Counted from the stretch's first letter, positions 20,933 through 34,300 are shown. The stretch is 64,000 bases of DNA from Mrakia gelida (GCA_024345305.1 BRON01000017.1:310001-374000); one strand, 5' to 3'. Made by a program: numbers and translations. Notes: generated from the letters alone by a model not told the origin.

Positions 20933-22313
20933 ATGCCCTCCTCCCTCGCTCTCTCCCTACCAGATCACATCTGGTCTCGAATCATCGACTGCGCCAGAGT
21001 ACACTACAGACAACCTGCCGCTTATCGTACCCAGGCGGATTACGTTTCCAGCGAGAGAGCAGACCTACGAAGGAAAGGGCGAGGCAAGAAGCACGTCCTC
21101 GCCAGATGCAGTCTCATTTGCAAGAGATTCGCTGCGAGTTCATGATCTATTGTTTCTAGGAAGGGACAGGCTCTATGATCTTTGACCGACCTCATTTTCG
21201 TCCTCTGCTGGTGTTCCAGTCGTTGTGTCTCGAATGGCGCTTCGAGTCCGTCCTCCTCGAAACCAAAGCATCCCTCGTCTTCTTTCAATCCACCCTCGAA
21301 CGAGACAGCCTCGATCTCAACCCTCTCCGACTCGGATTGATGGTCAAAGAACTTCGCGTTTGTCCCGACAAGGCCTTCGAATCGGAGGGGCTGGGAGCTC
21401 AGGTGTCAAACCTTTCCCTCCTCCTCTGCGACCTTCCCTCCCTTCGACACCTCGGCGTTGCCCCAGCCGTCTCCTCCCTTCCCTCCCTCGCTCCAAGTTT
21501 TTCCCTTCTCCAGGATCATCTCCCACCTCTTGCATCCTTGGTCGGCTTGAAGGTCTCCCCCGAAACCCTACCCTCCTTCCTTCATCTCCTCCATCTCCTC
21601 CAACCGTCCCTCCAATCCCTCGACTTCGAGGTCAACGGCGGCGATCCCAACCTCAGTCAGCTGCCAGAGCACCTCCTCACCCTCACCCTACCCATCCTCC
21701 ATACCCTGACCTTCAGTGACTCAGCCGATGCTCCCTCCCAGTCCTTCCTGGACTTCCTAGCCCACTGGAACCTCCCCAAACTTCGTCGCGTCGCTTTCAC
21801 CCTCTACACGGACCATCTCAACCCTCCCCTCGATCTTTCGACCTTCCTCCTCCAGCAAGGATCGAGGATCGAAGCTTTCGCATGGGATCCTAACGATCGG
21901 AAAGAGACCTACCCTTTCATCCCTCATCTACACCACCTTCCCTCCCTGTCCAGTCTCGCCTGCCCTCCCTTCGCTCTCGACCGATATCCTGGGACTCTCA
22001 ACAACATCCGGGACTTCATCCTTATCCTGGAATCTTACGATGGGAAAGGGTGGGGAGGAGATCAAGCAGTCGAGAGGGTTTTGAACGCCGTTGAGAGGGA
22101 GAGAATGAAAGGGTTGAAGCGAGTTTTGTGGCAGGGTGGTGGAGACGAAGAGGGAGCGGATTGGAAGATGTGAGTTGATTCGGTTTCTTTTTTGTTCTTT
22201 TCTGATTCACGAGCATCAGCTGATGATGTCCCTCTTGTCGTTCCCGCAGAGTGATGAGGTGGTTGGGTCGATTGAAGAAGGAGGGAGTGTCGGTCGCCTG
22301 GTCTGGGTCGTGA
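20933..22313 (+). CDS. F-box-like protein with C-terminal leucine-rich region
   Basis: Probable substrate adaptor of an SCF ubiquitin ligase. Exons 20933-21133, 21220-22169 and 22250-22313 give 404 residues. The N-terminus LSLPDHIWSRIIDCA, then LARCSLICKRFASLC about 45 residues later, has the F-box pattern common in basidiomycetes, interrupted by a basic insert. The rest is Leu-rich with LPSLRHL, LPPLASL, LPILHTL and LPKLRRV repeats, as in degenerate LRR proteins of this class. The first intron starts with GCGAGT, so it is a GC-AG intron; reading it as retained gives a stop two codons later. The last exon adds only about 20 residues. Function is inferred from architecture and the substrate is unknown. 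Confidence 0.78.
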
Positions 22314-23080
22314 GCGAGCTTCGTCCTTTTCTTCGCTTTCTTTCTCCGCTTTCGATTTTTTCGGTGATAGCAGATCGTCTACCAATCGATAATGTCCGCT
22401 TCCCAGCTTTACTTCCGAGCTTTTTGTATCCGTGATCTGCTGCTCGTCACGAAACTCGAGTCGGAGATCGACGAGCTCGCGAAAGCTCACCCTCCTCCTC
22501 CTTCGCTCGAAGCTCAACCTCGCTTTCGCTCCTAACCATCAGCACAAGACGAAGATCATCCACCTGAAGACCTTCAAAGACACCTCTTCCTCGCCTCCTC
22601 GCTCTCTTCGACTGCTCGAGAAGGACCCTCGTGTGGCCTCGAGTTCACCTTCGCTCGACCTCTTCTCCCTTCTTCCTCCCTGGCCTGTCTTCCCTCCCCC
22701 TCCCTCCCTTCGAGCTCACCTCCCCCTGCCCACTTCTTCTCCAGTAATCTAATCCTCCCGACAACAGCTCCCAGATCGTCATTCTGCTCACCTATATGAC
22801 GAGGCAATCAGCTGCCAAAGTGGTTTCGAAACAAGCTTCGAGAGGTTTCACCAGGAAGAAACCTCCTCCCCCGCTCAAACTCAACCTCCTTCTTCTCGTT
22901 TATCGTGTCTTGCTCGTGTCTCCACCCTGCGCTAGGATGGTTCTACGGAGGTTAACTTCTCTTGGAGTCCCCCTACGTCACAGTTTTCTTCCTTTACTCC
23001 GTCTTCTCAACATCCTGCGTCCCTTTCTTCTCTCCCAACCACGATTCTCCCCCCCTCCCTCCCTCTCGCCCAAACCAACG
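22314..23080. other. Region between the F-box gene and the WSC-protein gene
   Basis: About 770 bp. Two short stretches resemble exons with splice-like edges (about 22392-22490 and 22551-22630), but I could not join them into a recognisable protein. I leave it as unresolved intergenic DNA with the CT-rich leader of the next gene at its end. Confidence 0.4.
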
Positions 23081-25974
23081 ATGCAACCTTCTTCTTCAAG
23101 TCCCTCGCGTCGAACTTCCCCCTCCCTTCCCATGCTTCTTTTCTCAACCTTCTTCCTCCTCCTCCTCACCTCGACTTCCTCTCTCGCTCTCCCTCACCCT
23201 CCTCTCGCGCGAGAGCACAAACCTCGAGAACATCAGTTCTCGCCCGTCTCCTCCCGAGGAATCCCAACCCACTTCTACAACGCCTCCAGCTCCTTCGTCG
23301 CCTCTCGAGTAGGTCGACACTCCCCTCGTCCAACTCCCGAACCCATCTCCGGTGGACTCGAACGCCAAATCGCCTCCTACAAACGTCGACACCCCAAATC
23401 CCTCATCGACGTCGCCATGTCATCCGTCTCCAAGCGAGGGTCATGCTACGACAGCTCAGTCACCATTCAAGAGATCAACGATTTCTTCACCGAAGGAGCT
23501 GAGGGAGCGACGTTCCTCCTCTGCCCTGGACAGGTCATCTCAGTCAACGAGACGATTCTTCTCGCGAAATCGGGCCAGACGATTCAGACTCAGGGAGGAA
23601 GCGCTGTCGCGTTGAACAGTCGAGCGACTTTGAGGATCACAGATGCTGGCTTGGCTACTGCTATTCAGGCTGGTTGCAACACGTAGGTTTTCTGTTTTCC
23701 TTCGTCGAGTGGCTCGCTTTCACGGTTCGATCGAGCTGACCTTCTTGCTTCTTCTTCGTCCTCAGTTGCGACAACTTGCTCGTGGACTCCCTGATCATCG
23801 ACGGAGGAAGAACCACCCTGGGTGTTATGACCGACGGTGGAGCTTTGATCGAGCTCGGTTCGTCCCTTTTGTCTTCGTGGTGCGAGTTGAATCGAGACGC
23901 GAACGTCGAGCGAACTGACCGTCTCTCTCTCTCTCCCTTCTTCTTTCCCCCAGGTGGAACGAACACCAACGCTCACAGCGTGACGAACTGTGTTCTTTCA
24001 AACCCTCGAGGATGGTCGGCCTTGCATTACATTCAAGGAGCTCAGAATTCTTGTTCTGGAGGTAAGTTTTCCTCGACTCAAACTCCCTCGTCTCGTTCTC
24101 GTTCCCGTTCTGACCTTGCCCCCTCTCTTCATCAGCTGTCATCAAGAACAACGTTATCGGTCCTTGTGGAACGGAGGATGCCATTGCCGATGGGATCAGT
24201 CTGTCCTGCAGGAACTCGGTCGTTCAGAACAACGAGGTGAGTCGAGAGTCGAGCTTCGTTCTCTTCCTCGCTCGCTTTCTCCTGACTGATTTTGCCGCTT
24301 CTCGCCAAAAGATCTTCGATGCTACCGATGGCGCGATTGTTATCTTCGCCAGTCCTGGATCCGACGTCTCTGGAAACACGATTACAGCCACGAGCGTGAG
24401 TTTATCTCTTGTCGCCGGTCGACGCGTCGAGCTTGACGAAATCGAACTGACTCGTCTCTCTCGTTCCTGTTCTCTTCTCTTTTCCAGCGAGTCATGCTCG
24501 GAGGAATCAACATGGTCGACTACTCGCCGTGGGGTGGAGACTGTGAGTGTTCTTTCTCTCGATTCGCTTCGACGCGTCTGCTTTCTCCTCGCCTTCGAGA
24601 ACTCATGCTTCGACTCTCTTGTTCGCCTCTCAGACACCGGTACCATCGTCCACGACAACACCATCATGGCCACTGGAGCTCAGATCAAGATGGGTATCGC
24701 TCAAGGAGCTGCTTGCTGTGAGTTTCGGACTGCTCGTTTTCGCGTTCGTCGCTCTCCGGCTGACCCCCTTCGTGCTTCTCTTCTTCCAGGGGGTGACTCG
24801 ACCGATCTTCGCAACTTCGGAGGAAAGGTGACTGCCAACACCTTTGGTGGAACTCACTTGTCATTCGGTCTCGCCGTTGCTGGTGTCACCAACTGGGGTT
24901 TGAGCGATAACGTCGCCCTCGAGTCGACGCGATTCCAAGGAGGTTCGTCTCGCTTTAGCTTCGATCTCGATCGACTCGTCTGTTCTTCGGCACCTTCGAA
25001 CTGACCTCGTTCTTCCATTCCCTCAGCTCAAGGCGATCGATGCCACAACCTCGGAGGAGCCGTCGCTCCCACCTTCGCCATGATCGATCCGTACAAGACT
25101 TCGGACGTGACCCTCTGGAGGGATCAGAACTGCTGGACTCGTGAGTCCTTTTACCCCTTCCTCTTCCAGTGCTCTCAACCCTCGCTGACTCTTCCTCGCT
25201 TCGTTCTTCCTTTCCTCCAGAGGCGACCTTCCAATACCTCCTCTGCTACGAGTCCTCCACCGACGCCGGAACCGCTCCCAACCCCGCCTTCGTCTCAGGA
25301 GGATCATGCACCACAGGGAACCAACCCTCTCCTTCCTCCTCAGCCTGGACGAACGCGAACTACTGCTTGCTCGACTCGACAACGAGGATCCTCGCAGGCG
25401 ATTACTACAACGACGACAGCAACAGCCCTGAAGCGTGTGGAGCGAGGTGTACTTCGCTTCAGTATACGTACGCTGGGATGGAGAGTAAGTTCAAACCTCT
25501 ATCTTTTGCGAGAGAAGGGAGCGGTGAAGAAAGAGCGGCGAAGAAAGGAAACGAAACGAGCGTGAAGCTGACCTTTGATTCGACGCGTCTCTCTTTCTCA
25601 CCCTCCTTCTCAGACACGAAGCAGTGCTACTGCGGCAACGAAATAGCTACGGCTGATGGCCAGGGAGCTGTTTACAACTCCACGAGCTGGTGAGCAATCG
25701 ATCCTTCGCTTTCGCTTTCCCTTTCGGCTCTCGAACTGACGAGCCTTTCCTTTTGTTCTTCCCTCTCGCAGCGCCGCTGTCTGTCCAGGAAACACTGACG
25801 AGATCTGTGGTGGAAACAGCTACCTTATGAGTTTATGGTGAGTGCAAAGTCTGCTTCGGTTCTTTTTCGAGCGAGGAAGCTGGAGCTGACGATCTGCATT
25901 GGTTTTGTTCTTTGATCGGTGAAAGGTACGACGCGTCGAGAGTTTCCGCTCCTGTTGCTCCTTTCTCTACATAG
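23081..25974 (+). CDS. Secreted parallel beta-helix protein with C-terminal WSC domain
   Basis: Extracellular or wall-associated protein. At least nine short introns; the first exon is 23081-23682. A signal peptide or anchor is clear (LLFSTFFLLLLTSTSSLA). The ATG at 23132 begins right at it and is a plausible alternative start. A Ser/Pro/Arg-rich propeptide-like region follows. Then come repeated strands with polar turns of the pectate-lyase/right-handed beta-helix type (for example IDGGRTTLGV, VIKNNVIGPCG, SVVQNNEIF, VSGNTITA, IVHDNTI). No catalytic signature of GH28 or a lyase is evident. The C-terminus from about 25360 is a WSC domain: CYCGNEIA, then CPGNTDEICGGNSY, with the expected cysteine spacing, usually a carbohydrate-binding module. 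The gene ends with a short serine/alanine/proline tail. The ligand or enzyme activity cannot be read from the sequence. Confidence 0.85.
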
Positions 25975-26908
25975 ATCTAGCTTTCTTCTTTTGTTCTTTA
26001 GGGCGTTTTATCAGCTTTGTATTGCTTGTATCTGTAGAACTGTATCACCTAGGTTGTTCCTCTCTGTTCTCGTTGGTTCGTTCGAGCAGATGTTATCTTC
26101 TTCACTTCGCTCGCGCTTGGTTCCGATCCCGTTCTTCCTCGAGCCTCTATGCTTCCACGTGAATTCGATCAGCTGGTAGAACGCTCGAGGCGCAAAGTCT
26201 CTGTACTGCCGAGTGCCCTTCGACGAGAAGACGAAAGGGACGTCGTTCGAACCCGATCATCCCAGTCATTCCTCTGCGTCGTTGGCTTCCAGCACAAGAT
26301 ACTTACTGGTATTCCAGCACAAGACACTTACTGATCCTACACTTGTGGACTATCTTCTGCGATGGTAGACGAACTCTGCAGGTTAAGTTTGCGTCGCCGC
26401 AACGGTCGAACGCGACGTCCCCGGAGCTCGAAAATCGACACTTCGACCTCGCAGACCTTGAGCTCACCTTCCTTCCTTCAACTCCCTCCCTCCCCCAGCT
26501 CGCTTTTCAACCCAGAGCTTCCACTCCCCCCACTAGAAGATCGTATCAGGACACCTTCTCACCGACTTCACCTACAGGCCTCCGAAGAGCGCAACCTTTC
26601 CAAGGTGAGTTCAAGTGAAGCTGGATGCGAAATTTGGGTTGAAGGAAGGTCGAGACGAACGAGAAGAGCTGCAGGTCGCCAAAAACGCTTTTGGGCGAGC
26701 TGAATCTGGAACAGGAGTAAGGGACATGTTCTCTGAGTCTGGGACTATGTTTCAGACTGGCGGTGAAAGCGTTGAGGTAGTAGGATGAGCTGAAAGGAAG
26801 GAAGGAGTGGACGAGCTCAAGAATCCTCCCTTCACCTCTCGCCGAGCTTGGACTGACCTTTCCATCCTCGCCTCTTCCATTCAGGTCACTACACCACCAC
26901 TCCAGAAG
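25975..26908. other. Intergenic region upstream of RRP7, with a short tandem repeat
   Basis: About 930 bp. A 25-bp unit (TTCCAGCACAAGA...) is duplicated at about 26287-26333 with one difference. A possible 5'-UTR intron (donor near 26604, acceptor near 26884) precedes the RRP7 start. Open frames at 26343-26703 show no domain. Confidence 0.45.
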
Positions 26909-28068
26909 ATGGCCAAATTCATTCCTAAAGCCTCGACTTCGGCTTCTGTCGCTGTCGCCTCTCCCTCGACCTCCTCAGCTCCCAAACGAACCTCACCTGT
27001 TCAGCTCGGATCCTTCACCGTCCTCCCCGTCACCTACCCTGCCACTTCCCTCCTCAAGAAGTCTACCACCCACTACCTCTACATCCGACCTAACGTTCCC
27101 TCAGCTACGACTTCGGCTTCCATGACCGTCGACGACGCAGAGGCAGAGGAAGGCCGAACCCTCTTCGTCGCCAACCTCCCTCCCGACGCAACCGAGGAGA
27201 ACCTCCGAGCTCTCTTTGGAACCGTCGGACCTATCGAGGAGATCAAGTTCGGAGCTGGCGTGAAGGAGGTCAAGGTTGAGGAGGCGGAGGAGACGGATTC
27301 GGAGGAGGAGTCAGAGCAGGAGTCGGAGGAGGAGAATGAGGACACCCCAGCAGCTTCGACCTCCAAACCTACCAACAAGAAGGCAGCTCCTCAACCCAGA
27401 GCCCCTACCATCTCCCCTCTCTTCTCCATCCCTCCCACACACTTCCTTACTACTTCCTCAACCGCCAAAATCACCTACCTCTCCCCTCTCTCCCTGACTC
27501 GAGCTCTCCTCCTCCCCACCTCCAAAGCTCGACCTTGGCCCACCTCCTCCTCTCCCTCCGCCGGACTCTCCCACTACCTCGCTCAACACGCTATCCTCCG
27601 ACCCCCTCTCTCGCAGGTCAAGGCTCATGCCGACTCCTCCCTCGCTCACCACGAGCACATCAAGGCTGCTGAGCTCGCGAAGATCACCAGGCAGGGACAG
27701 GAGATCGTCGACGAGGATGGATTCACGTTGGTCGTTCGAGGTGGAAGGTACGGAAGGAACTTGATTGGTGGAGGAGTTGGAGTTGCTAGCAAGAAGTGGG
27801 ACGACGTAAAGGAGGAGGAGACTGGAAGGAAGAAGAAGAGCAAGGAGTTGAAGGACTTCTACAGGTTCGTCGTCGCGTTTCTCTTTCTTTCGCTCTCGCG
27901 ACTCTTGTTCTGACGCGTCTTTTCGCCTTTCGTTTCGTGTTTGATCGAAACAGATGGCAGCTGAGGGAAGCCAAGAGGGAGGATCTCGCCAACCTGCGAT
28001 CCAAGTTCGCCGCCGACAAGGAGAAGGTCGAGAAGCTCAAGGGATCGAGGAGGTTCAAGCCTTACTAG
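26909..28068 (+). CDS. RRP7: Ribosomal RNA-processing protein 7
   Basis: Nucleolar factor of small-subunit ribosome assembly (UTP-C/SSU processome). Exons 26909-27864 and 27954-28068 give 356 residues. An RRM-like fold lies around residues 80-150 (TLFVANLPPDATEENLRALF). It carries a long acidic insert (EEAEETDSEEESEQ), after which the domain resumes. The C-terminal RRP7 domain includes VDEDGFTLVVRGG, the Lys-rich KKKSKELKDFYRWQLRE crossing the intron, LANLRSKFAADKEK, and the family's closing F-K-P-Y. The start at 26909 is the first ATG in good context; an in-frame ATG at 26807 lies before an intron-like acceptor. The intron uses a GTTCGT donor. It is convergent with the coiled-coil gene, with only about 280 bp between the stops. 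Confidence 0.93.
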
Positions 28069-28346
28069 TCGTGTCGTCTCTTGTGATGCTATGGCTTGCT
28101 CTCTTAGATCTTTCCGTTCGTCGAGAATAAGAGAAGCAACGAGAGCATATTAGTAGTCGTGAAGTCGAGAAAATGGAAAGCGAATAAACGAAAGAGAGAG
28201 AGGGGAAGAGAGGGACGCGTTGAAAAAGCAAAGGACGAAGAGACGGAGAAGGATGCGAGCTTGTTCGAGGGAAATAAGGATACGTGGTAGGTAGGTACAA
28301 TGCAATGCAAAGGGGGAAGGAGAAAGTTCGAGTCTGCGTATCTAAT

Positions 28347-31300
28347 CTACTCTCCAACCGAGCGGATGTTCTGAAGCTTCAAGAACAGTTCCGAGTCGAG
28401 GGTCTTCATCTTTGGTGCGAGCGCGTCTACACCGTTTTCGTGAGCGACAGCTACGGGTCGAAGAGCTGCTCGGTTGGGTGTGAATCCTCCTCCACCTGGG
28501 GTCCTGCGAGCGTGGAGGAGAGCTCGACGAGGCGTCGCTGTTGATGGAGCTGCTGGAGAGAGGATCGCGGCGGTTTCTGTTTGTTGCTGCTCGAGTTCTT
28601 GAGGACGAGATCGTTTCGTTCCAGCGGTGATGGAAGGGAAGGATGGGTCCGAGGTAGATGGGAGGGAGGAGACGTAGGTGAGTCGAGAGGGTTGAGCGAC
28701 GCCGGGGGAGAGGATCGAGGAGGGAGGGGCTCGTTCGCCTGAGACGCGTCGAGAGGAAGCGATGGGTCGAGAGCCCGAGTTGGGCGTGGGTGAGAAGAGG
28801 GAGGGTGTTCGTCGAACTGGTGGGATGTCCGAGTGGTTGTAGGAGGAGGAAGAGGCGGTGGTGAAACGGGATGGGGAGTGGGAGAGGGCGGCGATGACGG
28901 GGGAGGATATTCGATCCGGGATGGACGTTGGCCTGACCTCCTTCGACGCTTCGAGGTCTGCGAGCTTGAGTTCTGCTGCTGAGAGAGCGGCTGCTGTCTT
29001 CTCCTGCTTCTTGACGAGCTTCTCGTGCTTGATGTTGACCCTCTTCATGTCCTTGTGGAGCTGGAGGAGCTTGTCGTCGGCTCTGAAGAAAAGAAGAACA
29101 GATCGGATCAGCGAAGCTTTCGAGAGTAGCGTAGTTTTGACAGCAAGCCTTGACTCACTCCTCGACCTCCATGGACTTCTGCTCGAGTAGCAGGCGTTGA
29201 TCTGGAGAAGTGAGAGAGAAAAGGGGTCAGAGATCAAAACGACCGAAGCGGCGCGAAAAGGAAGAGTCGACTCACTCTCGAACATCTCCATGTCTACAGC
29301 CTCATCGGATCCTGACGACGGAGCGTGAGCCTGAGCTTCCTGGATCTCGGCCTGAAGCCTCTCGACCTCCTCGAGGTGAAGAGCCTCCTGTTGACTGCTC
29401 CTCGAACGAAGATCGCTGAGCTCTTTCTCGACGGCGACGAGTTGGGTCGTGACGGCCTTGGAATCGGCGAGAGCCTGAGCGACGGCGGCGTCCCTAAAGG
29501 ACCGAGAAGGATAAAGATAAGTCAGCTTGTGGGAAATGAGAAAGTCGAAAGAAAAGAGAGGGAAGCTCACCTCTCGCTGATCTGATCCTCCGCCACCCGC
29601 TGTAGACGCTGTGCCGACTCCAACTCCTCTACCAAATGGGCCCTCTCTCCCTCCAATCTCCTCGAAGCCTCCTCAACCTCAATAACACGACCATTAGGTC
29701 CAGCGAGCTCCGACTCAGCGACCTCCAGCTCCCGACGAAGAGCTTCGATCGCTTGTCCTCGAGACGCGTACTCGTGGGCGTTGGCGTCGAGTCGAGAGGA
29801 GGATTCTGCGAGAGACGCTCGGGTAGACTCAAGCTCGGCCTCGAGGGTAGTGACGGACTGGAGGAGGTCGGCCTTGGTCTGTTCGGTGTTTTGAATCTCG
29901 GCTGAGAGGGAGTCGACCTGGGTTCGAAGAGACGCGACTTCTCGAGCGTGATCCTCGACGAGACGGGCCTGCTGCTCTCCTCCGTTGGCGACGAGAGTCC
30001 TGGCAGCGGCTTCGGAGTCGACAAGGGTATCGTGGGCGGTTTGGAGAGATGAGACCTGAGCGAGGAGGCTCTCGACGTTGGAGGAGTGCGACGAGACCTC
30101 TTGACGAAGGGAGGTTTCCGTCTCCTGGGCCTGAGCGAGGTTGACGAGGGACTTCTCCTTCGAGGCGACCGTCGATCGAAGCTCCTCCTGAGCGTCGGCA
30201 AGCTGAGCGTGAAGTCGATCCTGTTCTCCTCGAAGGGATTGAACGAGTTGAGTCGAGGCCTCCTGGTCTCCTCGAACGGACTCGAGCTCCTCGGCCTGTC
30301 GACGAAGTTCCGAGATCGATCCTTCCTTATCCTCGATGACGGCTCGAAGTTCATCTCCCTCATTGGCGAGTCGATCGACGAGATCCTCCGCCTTGACGAG
30401 ATCGGTTCGGCACGTCTCGAAGAGAGCGAGTTCCTCCTGAGCCTTCTGGAGAGCTCCCTCCTGCTTGACTCCGGCCTGAGTGAGCTGCTCGTACTCGGAC
30501 TGCAGAGCTTTGAGCTTGCCCTTGAAGAAGGCGACGTCGGCTTGAAGACCATCCTTCTCCTTGAGCAACGACTCCTCGGCGTTCGAGCCAGCGACGAATC
30601 GGCTGTTGAGACTCTCGATCTCCTGTCGAGCGAGCTGCAGTTCCTGGCACTTCTCCTCAGCCTCGACGTGAGCTGCTCCGGCGTCGGCGGTGACTTCCTC
30701 GATGTCCTTCTCGATATCCTGGACGACCTTCTTCTGCTGCTCGAGTTCGAGTCGAACGGCTCCCAACGCGTCGGCGGTTGACTTGAGGTTCTGCGAGACC
30801 TCCTCTTCTCGTCGATTGAGGGACTCGATCTTCTCCTCGGCGTCCTTTTGGTGCTGGAGGAGTTCGACGGATGTAGACTCAAGTTGAGCCCTCGTAGCCT
30901 CGACCTGTTCGACGAGTTCCGATTCCCGAGCGGCGAGAGTGGCGATCCTCTCCTCCTGCTGAGCGAGCTCCGTCGACCGTTGTTCGAGGAGAGTGTAGTT
31001 GTTGGCGACCTCCTCCGAGAGCTCGACTTCTCGTCGAGTAAGAACGGCGACCTGCTCGTTGACCTCTGCTACTTTGGACTCCGACGAAGCGAGGGATTGA
31101 GTGAGAGCGACAACCTTGGCCTTCTCGTCGAAGACAACGACGACCATGCTGGCGAGCTCGGTTTCGTGGGAGGTGAGATCGGACGTGGCCTTGCTGAGGG
31201 TAGACTGGAGTTCGACGATGGAGTCGGAAGCGGTTTGGAGCTGGCTCTTGAGATCTGCTTCGGCTTGGAGCTGAGCGTCGAGTCGAACTTGTGTCGCGTC

Positions 31301-34300
31301 TCGAGCTTCGTTTGATTCCTTGAGTTCTTCGGCGAGGTCGATGAGGTTCTCTTCCGACATCTGCAATGGTGACAAGGGTTGAAGAGCGGTTAGTCAAGTC
31401 TGTCTCGAACAGAGAAAAGAATTGTGACGAGGAGATGAACTCACGGCGATCTGTGCCTTCTGTCGAGTAATCTCGTGCTGCTGGCCCTTGACGGTCTCAT
31501 TCCTCCTCTGAAGTCGAGCCTCGACCACCTCCATCTCCTTCCGAAGCGAAACGAGAGCCTCCTCGACAGGGAGACCCGAAGAAGACGCCAGAGCCTCGAA
31601 GTGGGCTCGCTTCTCCTCCAGCGCGTCCTTCTCCCTCGTGAGGTCCTCGATCTCCTGCATCTTGACGACGACGTCTCCCTTGGTGGTAGCGAGCTCGGTT
31701 TGAAGCGTTTCGACGGCGGCCTGAGCCGAAGAGTGCTGTTCCTGAACGACGACGAGCTGGGCGTTGGAAGCCTCGAGTTGCTGAGCGAGTTCGGCGCTGC
31801 TGGTCTGGAGAGCGAGGAGGGTGGCTCCGGACGCGTCGAGGTGGGACTGAAGCTCCTCGGAGGTGTGCAGAGCTTCGATAGCAGCGCTGGTGGACTCCTC
31901 GGCGGTTTGCTGGGCGACCTCGAGCTCCTGGCGGACGGTGGCGAGAGCAGCGAGAGCGCTCTCTGTCTCGTCGGACTGGAGAGAGAATGCGAGAAGAGGG
32001 CGAGTCAGCTCCAGGTAGCGGATCAAGAAGCACCAAGAAGTGTGGAAAGACGCACCGAGAAAGCGAGCGACGATCGCAGCTCGTCCTTCTCCGCGGAGAG
32101 GGCGTTCCTTTGACCTCGAAGTCTGGCGACGGCGTCCTGAAGTCGAAGGATCCCCTCGAGTTCCTCGGGCGAAGGTTGGAAGCCGGGAGCCACAGAGTCG
32201 ACCGTAGGAGTAGTCGGATCGTCGATGAGGGAAGCTGCTGCTACTGCTGCTGCCTCCTCTGCTGCCACTCGAGCTGCCTCGACGAGGTTGGTGATCTCCC
32301 TCTCCTTCGCCTCCAGCGACGACGAAGCCTGAAGCAGTTCGAGCTCCTTCTTCTCCAAAAGGTCCGAAACCTCCCCCTCCTTCCTCTTCAGCTCCTCCCT
32401 CGTCGACTCGACCGACGCTTGAAGCTCGACGACGACCTGACGATGCTCCTCCTCGACGACCTCCGAGTCCTTCTTGATCCTCTCGAGTTCCGTTCGAAGC
32501 GAGTCGATCTGTTCTCGAGCGACGATGAGCTGGTTGTCTCGGTTGTCGGCTTCGCTGGCGGTAGATCGATCTCGGAGCTCGTCTTGAAGTCGAGTGAGGT
32601 CCAGTTCGAGTCGTTCGACGTCTCCTTCGAGCTTGATGCAGGATCCGATGGCGTCGCCCTTCATGATCTCGAGAGCCTCCATTCGGGACTCGGATTCGGT
32701 AGCGGAGGCTTGAGAGGTGGAGAGTTGGAGACGAAGATCGGTGGTTTCGTCCTGAAGGGTAGAGATGGAAAATTGGAGGGTGGTGATGGTCGCGTCCAGG
32801 GATCTGAAGCAAAGGCGAAGGGAGAGGTCAGTTGGCGGAACAGACGCGCCGTTCTTGCGAAGATCGGGATGAATCTACTCACTCCTTGTCCTCCTCCAAC
32901 TTCTTCGACCTCAAAGCAGCCAACCCGTCCGCCTTGGCCCTCTCCTCCTCCAACACCTCCAAAGCATCCTCCAACTTCTTCCCCTCTCCCTTCTCCCGCG
33001 CCAGCTCTTCCTCCACAACCCTCTTCGACTCCTTCAACCCCTCCACCTCCCCAAGCTCCTTCTCCCTCCTCTCTCCCAGCTCCCTCAAAGCGAGCTCCAA
33101 CTCCTCGACCTTCTTCTCTGAGGACGCGACCTCGGCGAGGTTCGACTCCAACGAGCGAACGACCTCCTCCAGTCGAGTCTTCTCCTCCGAGAGGTCCTTG
33201 ACCGTGTCGTCGTGCTTGCCGGACGAAGAGAGAGCGTCCTTGTGCTGTCGAGAGAGATCGGAGGTGAGACGAGTGACTTCGGTGGTGAGGTGGGTGACTT
33301 GAGCTTGAGATTCGTCGCGAGCTTGCTGAGTTGACAGGAGGTCGGCTTCGAAAGCGTTTCGTTGGGAGGTGAAGGCTTCCATTTCTCCCTTGTAGATCTG
33401 AACGTAGGAGCAGACGGTTAAAAAATCAGTTTTTGGTCGACTCGAGATAGGATGGAAGCCGAAACGACGCGAAGGGAGACGGACCTCGAACTCAGCCTTG
33501 ACGCTCCTCAACTCGGACTTGGTCGACTCCTCCCTTCCAATCCCATCCTGAACCTCCCTCTCGAGATCATCGATGGCGGCCTGACTCTTGGCGAGCTCCG
33601 AACGAAGTTGATCTCCAGTCGAACGAGCAACCGAGAGTTCCTGTTCGAGTTGAGCGATCTTCTCATTGATGGAGGACGACGACGCGTCTTCGTTGTCGAG
33701 GTCGGAGGAGGATCGAGTGGCGGGTGAGGAGGGGAGAGGGACGTTGTTCCGGAGGGCTGAACAAGAAATCGAAGTAAGGTTGAGTTAGCGAAGCGAGAAA
33801 AGGGGGAGAGCGAGAGATCGGGGATGAGGAAGGAAAGGAGGGAGTCGACTCACAAAGAATCTCGCGATCCTTCTCGGCAACGGCCTCGTCGCTAGCAGCC
33901 AGATCATCCTCGAGCGTCTGCTTATCCCTCTTCAACCTCTTCAACTCCTTAGCCATCCTCTGCAACGCAACCTCCGCCTCTCCCTCGTTCTTCGAATGCA
34001 ACGACTTGTCCGATCCCGATCTCGACATCGACGCGGTCGTCGAAGCAGCCAGTGAGCTCGACAGCTTCTCCTCCAACTCGACGATCCTCGACTGGTAGTT
34101 CGACACCATCTCGTCGGTCTTCTCTTGGTCGACTCCTTGGGCGGCGGCGGACCTGGTGGTAGGGCAAGGTGGTGGCGACGGAGCAGCAGCGATCTCCCTC
34201 TCAAGTTTCTTCTCCTTCACCTCCAACTCCTTGATCCTCTCTTCCCTCCTCCTCACCTCCTCCCTTCCCCTCTCCACCTCATCCTCAATCTCCCCAACCC

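Noticed and set aside
22391..22534. Short frame starting MSASQLYFRAFCIRDL between two genes
   Set aside because: It looks protein-like for about 30 residues, but I could not connect it by sound splice sites to the F-box gene or to downstream stretches.
26343..26703. Overlapping frames upstream of RRP7
   Set aside because: No domain and inconsistent frames; more likely leader with a 5'-UTR intron.
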